The translations under genes were made by a program, and so were the position numbers. The notes under the pieces are model-generated. The model had not been told where the DNA came from. It did no database searches and saw only the letters and a program-made list of their open reading frames with translations. A stretch of 13,164 nt of DNA from Sphingomonadales bacterium. Its GTDB lineage: Bacteria > Pseudomonadota > Alphaproteobacteria > Sphingomonadales > Sphingomonadaceae. The stretch spans positions 1-13,164 of the forward strand of contig JAGWVC010000108.1 of NCBI GenBank assembly GCA_018971065.1, given 5' to 3'. Shown here piece by piece: positions 7,411 to 13,164 of this stretch; the first letter of the stretch is position 1, and each line of letters opens with the position of its first letter.

Positions 7411-7938
7411 TCAGTCCCGCCCGCGCCGCACCCGTTGGCCTGCCTCTGCCGGATCGTGCAACACCGCCAGCGCGCGCTCGGCCAGCGCCGGCAGGCTGTC
7501 GGCCGGCGCGCCGTGGCAGTGATGCTCCTCGGCCCAGGCCCGCGTCACCCCGGGCTTGCCGTCCTCATACACCGCCAGCGTCAGCCGGTCGATGCGCCGG
7601 TGGCAGCTCTGCAGGACATGATACCGGCGCGCCGGGGAAATCGTGCCGCCCGCCACATTGTCCAGCGCCTCCGTCGCGGCGCGCCCGGCCAGTGCCACTT
7701 CGATGCGGGTCGGTGCATCCGCGCGGATGGCATGGCCGCGCAATTCCAGAGCGCGCTTCACCGCCTCCCCCGCCTGCCTGTCGGCTTGCTCGCTGCCCGT
7801 CGGCGCCACCGCGATCGCCAGCGGAACCCCGCCTGCCAGCGCCGGACCGGCCATGCCGGTGCGCGTCAGCACCTGCCCGCAGCCTGCCACCCCCAGCAGC
7901 GCCAATGCCGCCAACACGCGTGTCGAAACGATCTTCAC
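7411..7938 (-). CDS. Uncharacterised lipoprotein, likely part of the CHASE2/FecR system
   Basis: This encodes 175 residues starting at a GTG codon. The N terminus MKIVSTRVLAALALLGVAGC is a lipoprotein signal peptide with lipobox VAGC and lipidated Cys20. The mature part is a small alpha/beta-looking domain. It has two further cysteines, Cys112 (LQSCHRRID) and Cys141 (HHCHG), each flanked by histidine, so a disulfide or a metal site is possible. The terminal segment is Arg-rich. I do not recognise the family. Its stop is 2 bp from the kinase stop (convergent). Its upstream region carries the same tandem ATGTAAA box, on the same strand as the gene, that precedes the response-regulator operon. 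The Shine-Dalgarno is weak (AGGA 11 nt or GGGGA 4 nt before the GTG). Confidence 0.82.
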   Translation of the reverse strand: MKIVSTRVLAALALLGVAGCGQVLTRTGMAGPALAGGVPLAIAVAPTGSEQADRQAGEAVKRALELRGHAIRADAPTRIEVALAGRAATEALDNVAGGTISPARRYHVLQSCHRRIDRLTLAVYEDGKPGVTRAWAEEHHCHGAPADSLPALAERALAVLHDPAEAGQRVRRGRD

Positions 7939-8036
7939 CTAGTCCCCGATCCTGCAAGAAACAGCCACTTGTGCGGCGACGATAGAACGCCGCCATCGGC
8001 ATGGCGAGGCTTGAGTCCCGGCCAGACCCCCACGCC

Positions 8037-8053
8037 TTTACATCCTTTTACAT
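8037..8053 (-). promoter_or_regulatory. Second tandem ATGTAAA box, upstream of the lipoprotein gene
   Basis: On the - strand the sequence reads ATGTAAA, AGG, ATGTAAA: the same two heptamers with the same 3-nt spacer as at 3090-3106 (spacer there TCG). The box lies 99 nt upstream of the lipoprotein GTG and in the same orientation relative to the gene as the first box is to the response regulator. It is in the 129-bp gap between the lipoprotein gene and the 3' end of the epoxide-hydrolase-fold gene, so it serves no other - strand start. It is probably the binding site of the response regulator. Confidence 0.6.
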
Positions 8054-8067
8054 CCCCGCCCCCGCGA

Positions 8068-9174
8068 TCACGCCAGCCCCCTTGCGAACCCCCGCAGATC
8101 GGCCACGAACAACCCGGGCACCTCGATCGCCGCGAAGTGGCCGCCGCGCGGATAGGTCGTCCAGCGCGCGATGGCATAGCCGGCCTCGGCCCAGGGCCGG
8201 GGCACCTTGACCATCTCGGCCCGGAACAGCGCCACGGCGGTCGGCACCGCCACGAACGGCACCGCCACCGGATCGTCGATCATCTCGCGATAGAGCAGCG
8301 AGGACGCGCCGATGCTGCGGGTGAACCAGTACAGCGCCACCGTGCCGACGATCCAGTCCGCCGCCAGCCCCGGGTTGCCGGGAAACGCCAGATCGGCCCA
8401 GTCGTGCAGGCGCTCCCCCACCCAGGCCAGCAATCCCACCGGCGAATCGTTCAACGCATACGTCAGGCTGGCCGGGGTGCGGCTCAACACCGCGAAGTGC
8501 GGGAACCCCTGGAGCTTCAGGTATGCCTCGCCGATCGCGCGGTCTTCGGGCGTCAGGTCGTCCAGCGTGGTCCCGGCCGGCATCGTCCCGTTGATGCTGT
8601 TGAGGTGCAGGCCGATCACCCGCTCGGGCATCGTCCCCGCCATAAGCGTGCCGATCAGGCTGCCCCAGTTGCCGCCCTGCACCAGATACCGTTCATACCC
8701 CAGCCGCGCCATCAGCTCGCCCAGGATCGCCGCCATCCGGCGCGGCGATGTCCCCCGCCGCATCGCCGAAAACCCGTGCCCCGGCAGCGACGGCACGATC
8801 ACGTGGAACGCCGGCTCACCCTCGGGCGGTTCGGCCAGATCGTCGATCACGCCCAGGAATTCCAGGAACGAGCTGGGCCAGCCGTGGATCAGCAGCAACG
8901 GCACCGCGTCGGCGCGCGACGAACGCCGATGCAGGACATGCAGCCCCAGCCCGTCGATCTGCATCACCCCCTGCGGCACCCGGTTGATCCGCGCCTCCAG
9001 CGCCCGCCAGTCGAACCGCTCTCGCCAGTACGCCGCCAGCCCGGCCACGAACCCCGCCGTGGCCCCCAGCGCCGGATCGCCGCCGAACACGTCCTCGAAC
9101 CCGCGCGCCGCCGCCAATCGCGCGGCAACGTCGTCCAGCTCGGCCTGCGGAACCGCAACGCGAAACGGCGTCAT
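8068..9174 (-). CDS. Epoxide hydrolase-fold protein (EHN + alpha/beta hydrolase) with Asp-to-Asn at the nucleophile
   Basis: This 368-residue protein is built like the microsomal/juvenile-hormone type epoxide hydrolases. An EHN-type N-terminal region (about 1-85) precedes an alpha/beta hydrolase core with the oxyanion motif HGWP (97-100), PSLPGHGFS (128-136), the lid motif LNDSPVGLLAW (241-251), a lid tyrosine in ALYWFTRS (Tyr282), Glu320 and catalytic His346 in GGHFAAIE. The nucleophile elbow, normally GGDWG, reads GGNWG: Asn169, codon AAC at 8668-8670 on the - strand. Hydrolysis through an Asp-ester is therefore questionable unless the Asn is deamidated or the base is a sequencing error. 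The ATG overlaps the upstream gene's stop (ATGA), fixing the start and implying translational coupling. It is the last gene of a three-gene catabolic operon. Confidence 0.9.
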   Translation of the reverse strand: MTPFRVAVPQAELDDVAARLAAARGFEDVFGGDPALGATAGFVAGLAAYWRERFDWRALEARINRVPQGVMQIDGLGLHVLHRRSSRADAVPLLLIHGWPSSFLEFLGVIDDLAEPPEGEPAFHVIVPSLPGHGFSAMRRGTSPRRMAAILGELMARLGYERYLVQGGNWGSLIGTLMAGTMPERVIGLHLNSINGTMPAGTTLDDLTPEDRAIGEAYLKLQGFPHFAVLSRTPASLTYALNDSPVGLLAWVGERLHDWADLAFPGNPGLAADWIVGTVALYWFTRSIGASSLLYREMIDDPVAVPFVAVPTAVALFRAEMVKVPRPWAEAGYAIARWTTYPRGGHFAAIEVPGLFVADLRGFARGLA

Positions 9175-9689
9175 CGCGCCGCGAGCAGTGCCGCGACATG
9201 GCCGACGCCCCCGGCGCGGTTCTCGTCGCGCAGCGAGTTCAGCACATGTTCGACATGCGTGTCGGGCGTGGTTTGCAGCACCTTGGGATTGCCACCCCAC
9301 CAGGTCGTGCGACACACCCGCCGCGCGATCCGCCAGCCATCGGCGCCGCGCACCAGCGCATCGTCGTACCAGCCGGTCGATTCGAACATGTTACCGCCTT
9401 CACCCACCTCGCGCACGAAGCGGCCGTGGACATAGGACAGGCAGGTCGCCGCATCGCCGTCCACCAGCACCTGGTGATTGGTGGTGACATGCATGGTGAT
9501 CGCGAACGGCGCGTGGATCGCCTCGAACACCTGCTTCAGCGTCGCCAGCCCGTCGAAGCAGGCCGGCCCGCCGAAATCGACATGCACGTCGGTGGTGAAC
9601 ACGCGGTCGAACAGGCGCCATTCCTGCGCGTCGGTCGCCGCCGCATACAGGTTGCACAAGTTGACGATGGCAACGATATCCTCACTCAT
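9171..9689 (-). CDS. SnoaL/NTF2-like fold protein
   Basis: This 172-residue protein has the pattern of the SnoaL_4 group of NTF2-like enzymes: an N-terminal helix with LCNLYAAATDAQEWRLFDRVF, then TTDVHVDFGG, a central TMHVTTNHQVLVDGDAA strand region, and FESTGWYDDALVRGADGWRIARR. Candidate pocket residues are Tyr15, Asp38, His67 and His72; Tyr/Asp/His sets serve as acid-base residues in dehydratases and isomerases of this fold. The reaction is not identifiable from sequence. Limonene-1,2-epoxide hydrolase shares this fold, which is noteworthy next to an epoxide-hydrolase-fold partner. GGAAGGA is 8 nt before the ATG, a strong start. It lies 18 nt after the monooxygenase gene and overlaps the next gene by 4 bp (ATGA). 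Confidence 0.87.
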   Translation of the reverse strand: MSEDIVAIVNLCNLYAAATDAQEWRLFDRVFTTDVHVDFGGPACFDGLATLKQVFEAIHAPFAITMHVTTNHQVLVDGDAATCLSYVHGRFVREVGEGGNMFESTGWYDDALVRGADGWRIARRVCRTTWWGGNPKVLQTTPDTHVEHVLNSLRDENRAGGVGHVAALLAAR

Positions 9690-9707
9690 CCGCGTATCCT
9701 TCCGGTT

Positions 9708-10631
9708 TCAGCCCAGTCCCAGGCCTTTCGCCGCCTCGTCCAGCTCGGCGAAGGCATTGTCGTCGATCATGTCGTTCAGCCCCACCAGCAGGCGTCCCAC
9801 CCCGGCCTCGGCATATTCGGCAATCAGTTCGGCGGCGTTCACCGGCTTCAGGTCGTCATAGGCGCCCGCGCCCCACGGCGGCAGCGCGCCCACGCCGAAG
9901 CTGATCGCGGGCACGATCAGGGTGATGTCCAGCCGGTCGAAATCGGTGCCGGCCTCGGCGCAGAAACCGCGCAGCAGTGCCAGTTGCGCGCGCATCTGCG
10001 CCGGGCTGAGGAACGAGGGCAGCCAGCCGTCGGCATCGCGCGCCACGCGGCGCAGCACGCGGGTGTTGTCGGTCTTGTCGTTGCCCGAACCCACCAGCAG
10101 CGGAATGCCTTCCGGCCGCAGCGGCTTGGGATAGCAGTGCAGCGGCGGGAACGACACGTATTCACCGGCATAGCCCCGGCCATCCGCCCCCCACAGCACC
10201 TTCATCGCGCGCAGGCAGTCCAGCGTCACGCCCAGCCGCTTGTCGAAGCGATAGCCGAAAACGTCCGCCTCTTCCTCGATCCAGCCGGTGCCATAGCCGA
10301 ACAGCAGCCGGCCGCCCGCAATGCGATCCAGAGTCGCCAGTTGCTTGGCCAGTTCGATCGGATCGTGCTGCGGCACCACGCAGACATTGGTGCCGAAATT
10401 CAGCGTCGCGGTCACGGCCGCTGCCGCCGCCAGCGAGATCAGCGGATGCGGCATGTGGCGATAGTTGTCGGGCAGCGGCACGCCATACCGCACCGCCTGG
10501 GCACTGGCGACGGGGATCACCGGATGCTCGCCCATCCACATCGATTCGAAGCCCAGCGCCTCGATATGCCGGGCAATGTCTGCCACCGGCGGGCCGAACC
10601 AGGTGTAGTTGGTGGTGATTCCCAGCTTCAT
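9708..10631 (-). CDS. LLM-class (luciferase-like) flavin-dependent oxidoreductase
   Basis: This 307-residue protein is typical of single-domain luciferase-like enzymes (TIM barrel). Visible signatures are the N-terminal strand [28 protein letters not shown] (24-40), and [24 protein letters not shown] (98-121), followed by [10 protein letters not shown]. These enzymes use reduced FMN or F420 for oxygenation or hydride transfer. The sequence resembles proteins often annotated as F420-dependent, but in a sphingomonad-like host FMN is at least as likely and the cofactor cannot be settled here. It is the first gene of the operon with the SnoaL-like and epoxide-hydrolase-fold genes. GAAGGG before the ATG (7 nt spacing) supports the start. 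A 20-bp near-perfect palindrome sits 17-36 nt upstream. Confidence 0.92.
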   Translation of the reverse strand: MKLGITTNYTWFGPPVADIARHIEALGFESMWMGEHPVIPVASAQAVRYGVPLPDNYRHMPHPLISLAAAAAVTATLNFGTNVCVVPQHDPIELAKQLATLDRIAGGRLLFGYGTGWIEEEADVFGYRFDKRLGVTLDCLRAMKVLWGADGRGYAGEYVSFPPLHCYPKPLRPEGIPLLVGSGNDKTDNTRVLRRVARDADGWLPSFLSPAQMRAQLALLRGFCAEAGTDFDRLDITLIVPAISFGVGALPPWGAGAYDDLKPVNAAELIAEYAEAGVGRLLVGLNDMIDDNAFAELDEAAKGLGLG

Positions 10632-10647
10632 CGGCGCCCTTCAGTCC

Positions 10648-10667
10648 GTGCCGAACGCGATCGGCAC
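10648..10667. promoter_or_regulatory. 20-bp near-perfect palindrome, candidate operator
   Basis: GTGCCGAACGCGATCGGCAC reads the same on both strands except for one symmetric A/A pair (9 of 10 pairs match). It lies 17 nt upstream of the monooxygenase start, ahead of its Shine-Dalgarno. A possible -35 TTGACC sits on the - strand at 10694-10699, with a poor -10 (TGGTTG, 10671-10676) at 17-bp spacing, which would put the palindrome over the transcription start. A repressor operator for the catabolic operon fits; an mRNA hairpin is the alternative. Confidence 0.5.
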
Positions 10668-10704
10668 GCCCAACCAGCCCCGGCGCCCGTGCGCGGTCAA
10701 GCAC

Positions 10705-10728
10705 CCCGGGGCGGTTTGGCGCCCCGGG
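10705..10728 (-). terminator. GC-rich hairpin downstream of the VanZ-like gene
   Basis: Arms CCCGGGGCG (10705-10713) and CGCCCCGGG (10720-10728) form a perfect 9-bp stem around a 6-nt loop (GTTTGG). It lies 26 nt beyond the VanZ-like stop and ahead of the monooxygenase promoter region, so it probably ends the VanZ-like transcript. The U-tract is poor (TGCTTG follows on the - strand), so termination may be inefficient. Confidence 0.5.
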
Positions 10729-10754
10729 TCAATTCGCGATGCGGAATCGACCGA

Positions 10755-11096
10755 TCAGGCCGGGCGCTTGAAACGATGCGTCAGCAGCAACACCACCGCG
10801 ATCGCGAACGTGTCCGCCAGCCAGTCCAGCGGATCGCAATCGCGATGGAGCGCCGGAATCGACTGGAACACCTCGATCAGGGCGCCCAGGAACGACAGCC
10901 GCTCCAGAATGCGCAGCGTCTCCGCCCGACGCCAGCCCAGCCGCGACAGCAGCGCCAGCACGGCAAACGCCGTCATGTGCTGCACCTTGTCCCCGACATG
11001 CGGCATCAGGTTCGGCGGCGACGGCAGCAACGCCATCACGACGGCCAGCATCGCGGCGGCGAAGAACAGCGGGCGGACAGGTTTCTCGGGCAGCAT
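10755..11096 (-). CDS. VanZ-like family membrane protein
   Basis: This 113-residue protein has about four hydrophobic segments (roughly 9-25, 39-53, 66-80 and 92-106). The VanZ-like motifs are present: [15 protein letters not shown] (36-50), LIEVFQSI with Glu74 and Gln78, and the acidic [10 protein letters not shown] segment (87-96). VanZ itself gives low-level teicoplanin resistance; most proteins of this family have no known function and resistance should not be inferred. The frame is open far upstream, but AAGG 8 nt before ATG 11096 and the hydrophobic N terminus support this start. It is divergent from the GMC oxidoreductase gene across 118 bp and followed by a hairpin at 10705-10728. Confidence 0.85.
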   Translation of the reverse strand: MLPEKPVRPLFFAAAMLAVVMALLPSPPNLMPHVGDKVQHMTAFAVLALLSRLGWRRAETLRILERLSFLGALIEVFQSIPALHRDCDPLDWLADTFAIAVVLLLTHRFKRPA

Positions 11097-11124
11097 CGCG
11101 CGCCTTTTGCCCGAATCCGTAGCG

Positions 11125-11184
11125 ACGGCAAGCGCATTTGCCGCACTGCACAAAGCATCAGTTCCGAAAGAAAACGCTTGCCGT
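11125..11184. promoter_or_regulatory. Inverted repeats in the divergent VanZ-like/GMC promoter region
   Basis: ACGGCAAGCG (11125-11134) and its exact reverse complement CGCTTGCCGT (11175-11184) are separated by 40 nt, with centres 50 bp apart (about five helical turns). A third half-site, TTGCCG (11138-11143), pairs with CGGCAA (11126-11131) around 6 nt as a tighter palindrome. Three related half-sites in a divergent intergenic region suggest a regulator that binds both promoters. No convincing promoter hexamers were found. Confidence 0.45.
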
Positions 11185-11214
11185 GCCCGCCCGTGCGGTG
11201 TTCGGCGGAAGGCC

Positions 11215-12822
11215 ATGAACGGGCAAGACATCCTCTCGCTGGGCGAATTCGACTTCATCATCGTCGGCGCGGGAAGCGCCGGCTGCGTGCTGGCCAACCG
11301 GCTCTCGGCCGATCCGCGCCACCGCGTGCTGCTGCTCGAAGCGGGTGGCCGCGACAACTATGTGTGGATCAAGGTCCCGGTCGGCTACCTCTACTGCATC
11401 GGCAACCCGCGTACCGACTGGTGCTGGCAGACCGAAGCCGAGGCGGGCCTGAACGGCCGCGCCCTGAAATACCCGCGCGGCCGGGTGCTGGGCGGCTGCT
11501 CGTCGATCAACGGCATGATCTACATGCGCGGCCAGGCGGCCGATTATGACCAGTGGGCACAGATGGGCGCCACCGGCTGGGGCTGGGACGAGGTGCTGCC
11601 CCACTTCATCCGCGCCGAGGACCACCATGCCGGTCCTTCCGAATTCCACGGCGCCGGCGGCGAGATCCGCGTGGAAAGGCAACGCCTGCGCTGGGAAATC
11701 CTGGAAGCCTTCCAGCGCGCGGCGGAACAGGCGGGCATACCCCCCACGGCCGATTTCAACACCGGCAACAACGCGGGCTCGGGCCTGTTCGAGGTCACCC
11801 AGCGCAAGGGCTGGCGATGGAGCGCCGCCGACGCGTTCCTGAAGCCGGTCCGCCAGCGCGCCAACCTGCGCATCGAAACCGGCGTCACCGTCGATCGGCT
11901 GCTGCTGTCCGAAGGCCGCGCCACCGGCATCGCCTTCCGGCGCGACGGCCGCGAATGGCAGGCCACCGCGCGCGGCGAGGTGCTGCTGGCCGCCGGCGCG
12001 ATCGGATCGCCGGCCGTGCTGGAACGCAGCGGCATCGGCGACGCCGCCCGCCTGGCCGATCTCGGCATCGCGCCGGTGCTGGACCGGCCCGAAGTCGGCG
12101 GCAACCTGCAGGATCACCTGCAACTGCGCTGCGCCTTCCGCGTCGCCAACGTCTCCACACTCAACCAGCGCGCCGCCGGGCTGATCGGCAAGGGGCTGAT
12201 CGGGCTGGAATATGTCCTGCGCCGCACCGGCCCGATGGCAATGGCGCCCAGCCAGCTCGGCATGTTCGTCAAGAGCGACCCCGCGCTGGCCACGCCCGAC
12301 CTTGAATACCACGTCCAGCCGCTCAGCCTCGAAGCGTTCGGCGGCGCGCTCGATCCGTTCCCGGCGTTCACCGCCAGCGTCTGCCAACTGCGCCCGCAAT
12401 CGCGCGGCCGCACCGCGATCACCAGCGCCGACCCCGCCGCACCGCCGTCGATCCGGCCCAACTACCTGTCCACCGAAGCCGACCTGCACACCGCCGCGCA
12501 GGCGATCCGCATCACGCGAAACATCGCCGCCCAGGCCGCGCTGGCGCCTTACGCCCCGCAGGAAGTCCGTCCCGGCATCGCCTATCAATCGGAAGCCGAA
12601 CTGCGCGCGGCGGCGGGCGCGATCGGCACCACCATCTTCCACCCCGCCGGCACCGCCGCGATCGGCCCGGTGCTCGATCCGCGCCTGCGGGTGCGCGGCA
12701 TCGCCGGATTGCGCGTCATCGATGCCGCGGCGATGCCCACGATCACCTCGGGCAACACCAACGCCCCGGTGATGATGATCGCCGAAAAGGGCGCGCAGAT
12801 GGTGCTGCAGGACGCGCGTTAG
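11215..12822 (+). CDS. FAD-dependent GMC-family oxidoreductase (alcohol/choline dehydrogenase type)
   Basis: This 535-residue flavoenzyme would oxidise an alcohol to an aldehyde. The Rossmann motif is [17 protein letters not shown] (14-30), with LLLEAGG (39-45) binding the ADP ribose. GMC signature 1 follows ([21 protein letters not shown], 86-106), then [19 protein letters not shown] (257-275) as signature 2. The active-site pair is His476 in [10 protein letters not shown] and an Asn in [18 protein letters not shown] (Asn514/Asn516 region). Sequence style matches choline, polyethylene glycol and long-chain alcohol dehydrogenases; the substrate is not determinable. AAGG lies only 2 nt before the ATG, an unusually short spacing, but the start gives a normal N terminus. 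No export signal is visible. It is divergent from the VanZ-like gene and upstream of a TonB-dependent receptor, so a role in substrate uptake plus oxidation is likely. Confidence 0.93.
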   Translation: MNGQDILSLGEFDFIIVGAGSAGCVLANRLSADPRHRVLLLEAGGRDNYVWIKVPVGYLYCIGNPRTDWCWQTEAEAGLNGRALKYPRGRVLGGCSSINGMIYMRGQAADYDQWAQMGATGWGWDEVLPHFIRAEDHHAGPSEFHGAGGEIRVERQRLRWEILEAFQRAAEQAGIPPTADFNTGNNAGSGLFEVTQRKGWRWSAADAFLKPVRQRANLRIETGVTVDRLLLSEGRATGIAFRRDGREWQATARGEVLLAAGAIGSPAVLERSGIGDAARLADLGIAPVLDRPEVGGNLQDHLQLRCAFRVANVSTLNQRAAGLIGKGLIGLEYVLRRTGPMAMAPSQLGMFVKSDPALATPDLEYHVQPLSLEAFGGALDPFPAFTASVCQLRPQSRGRTAITSADPAAPPSIRPNYLSTEADLHTAAQAIRITRNIAAQAALAPYAPQEVRPGIAYQSEAELRAAAGAIGTTIFHPAGTAAIGPVLDPRLRVRGIAGLRVIDAAAMPTITSGNTNAPVMMIAEKGAQMVLQDAR

Positions 12823-12823
12823 A

Positions 12824-12869
12824 ATGCGATGACAAAAAGTGGGAACCGGTTTTTGTCGAAAAATCGCAT
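12824..12869. repeat. Intergenic palindromic element behind the GMC gene
   Basis: The outer arms ATGCGAT (12824-12830) and ATCGCAT (12863-12869) enclose inner arms GACAAAAA (12831-12838) and TTTTTGTC (12850-12857) around the loop GTGGGAACCGG. A 5-nt GAAAA bulge lies on the right side. It starts 2 nt after the GMC stop, so it may act as terminator or mRNA stabiliser. From memory, the AAAAAGTGGGAACCGGTTTTT core resembles a repeat scattered between genes in other alphaproteobacteria; I could not check this. Confidence 0.6.
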
Positions 12870-12958
12870 GGCAACAAGAATTAGCCCCGCTCAAGCCGCC
12901 ATCATTGCCACCCGCCTTCGTTGTGACAATTCGGCCACGGCGGCCGTCAATCCACCGT

Positions 12959-13007
12959 GCAATCGATCCACTGCGTATCACTAATCCTTGTAATGGTACG
13001 CAATCGA
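12959..13007. promoter_or_regulatory. Repeats upstream of the TonB-dependent receptor gene
   Basis: GCAATCGA occurs at 12959-12966 and 13000-13007 (direct repeat, 41 bp apart). Between and over them TGCGTA (12972-12977) and TACGCA (12997-13002) form an inverted repeat, extended by CA/TG after one mismatch. The region directly precedes the receptor's Shine-Dalgarno, so it is a likely promoter/operator. No definite -35/-10 pair was assigned. Confidence 0.35.
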
Positions 13008-13043
13008 CTGATACTCTTCCCGCACAAGACAGGGAGAGAACAC

Positions 13044-13164
13044 ATGGCACATCGGAATTACGCGCGCGCCGCGTCGTTGCTGGCGCTGGCCGGCGGCCTG
13101 TTGGCAATGCCCGCGGCGGCCCAGCAGGCCCCGCAGGCCGCGAACCCCGACGACATCGTCGTTA
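13044..13164 (+). CDS. TonB-dependent outer-membrane receptor, N terminus only (3' truncated)
   Basis: Only 40 codons are inside the window. Residues 1-26 form a signal peptide (basic start MAHRNYARAA, hydrophobic core, PAAA cleavage site before QQ). The segment NPDDIVV that follows matches a TonB box of the kind common at the N terminus of sphingomonad TonB-dependent receptors. The Shine-Dalgarno AGGGAG is 7 nt before the ATG. Such receptors import siderophores, vitamins, sugars or hydrophobic organic compounds across the outer membrane. Being next to the GMC oxidoreductase suggests uptake of that enzyme's substrate, but the plug and barrel are outside the window, so the assignment rests on a short segment. 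Confidence 0.75.
   Translation, partial: MAHRNYARAASLLALAGGLLAMPAAAQQAPQAANPDDIVV

Noticed and set aside
7054..9435. A 793-codon + strand open frame crossing the kinase end, the lipoprotein and the epoxide-hydrolase-fold gene
   Set aside because: Rich in Arg/Pro/Ala/Gly with no domain, and antisense or out of frame to four well-supported genes. Long open shadow frames are expected at this GC content.
10755..11096. Glycopeptide resistance gene (vanZ)
   Set aside because: Only the VanZ-like fold is supported. There are no van genes nearby, and most family members are unrelated to resistance.
11097..11357. Longer N terminus for the VanZ-like protein
   Set aside because: It would overlap the divergent GMC gene by about 140 bp and add a Ser/Arg-rich segment. 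The Shine-Dalgarno and hydrophobic start favour 11096.
9198..11549. A 783-codon + strand open frame opposite the SnoaL-like, monooxygenase and VanZ-like genes
   Set aside because: Low-complexity His/Arg/Gln-rich translation; its end runs out of frame into the GMC gene. It is a shadow of the - strand genes.
11158..13107. A 649-codon - strand open frame antisense to the GMC oxidoreductase
   Set aside because: The GMC frame carries all family motifs, while the antisense translation is a Gly/Arg/Ala-rich shadow.
1..13164. CRISPR array, tRNA/rRNA genes, insertion sequence or prophage
   Set aside because: No spaced repeats, tRNA-like cloverleaf, transposase or integrase motif, or phage protein was recognised on either strand.

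Overview
This is a GC-rich window with strongly GC-biased third codon positions. It reads as chromosomal DNA of an alphaproteobacterium, most likely a sphingomonad (Novosphingobium/Sphingomonas type). That placement rests on protein style: a TonB-dependent receptor start with a DDIVV TonB box, a GMC oxidoreductase, an epoxide-hydrolase/SnoaL/luciferase-like catabolic set and a CHASE2 kinase. It is inference, not a database match. No rRNA, tRNA, CRISPR, transposase or phage gene was seen.

Left part (1-2820): the C-terminal part of a TetR-type regulator, a small hydrophobic unknown protein, an orphan methyl-accepting chemotaxis protein with a polytopic membrane sensor, and, convergent to it, a single HU-type nucleoid protein. 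A leader of about 360 bp (2818-3179) follows. It holds a very stable 11-bp hairpin and a tandem ATGTAAA box.

Centre (3180-7938): a tightly packed three-gene signalling operon on the + strand. It encodes an OmpR-family response regulator, a secreted LysM+FecR protein and a CHASE2-PAS histidine kinase. The genes overlap by 7 bp or lie 3 bp apart. Convergent to it, 2 bp away, is a small uncharacterised lipoprotein gene on the - strand. The same tandem box (ATGTAAA, 3 nt, ATGTAAA) occurs upstream of the response-regulator gene and, in matching orientation, upstream of the lipoprotein gene, and I found it nowhere else in the window. I infer a self-contained envelope-sensing system: LysM/FecR and CHASE2 outside the inner membrane, phosphorelay to the regulator, and control of its own operon plus the lipoprotein.

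Right part (8068-13164): a - strand operon of a luciferase-like monooxygenase, a SnoaL/NTF2-fold protein and an epoxide-hydrolase-fold protein. The last has Asn where the nucleophilic Asp should be. Then come a VanZ-like membrane protein (-), a divergent FAD-dependent GMC alcohol dehydrogenase (+) and the first 40 codons of a TonB-dependent receptor (+). Together these suggest uptake and oxidation of a hydrophobic organic substrate that cannot be named from sequence alone. Several inverted repeats in the intergenic regions look like operators or terminators.
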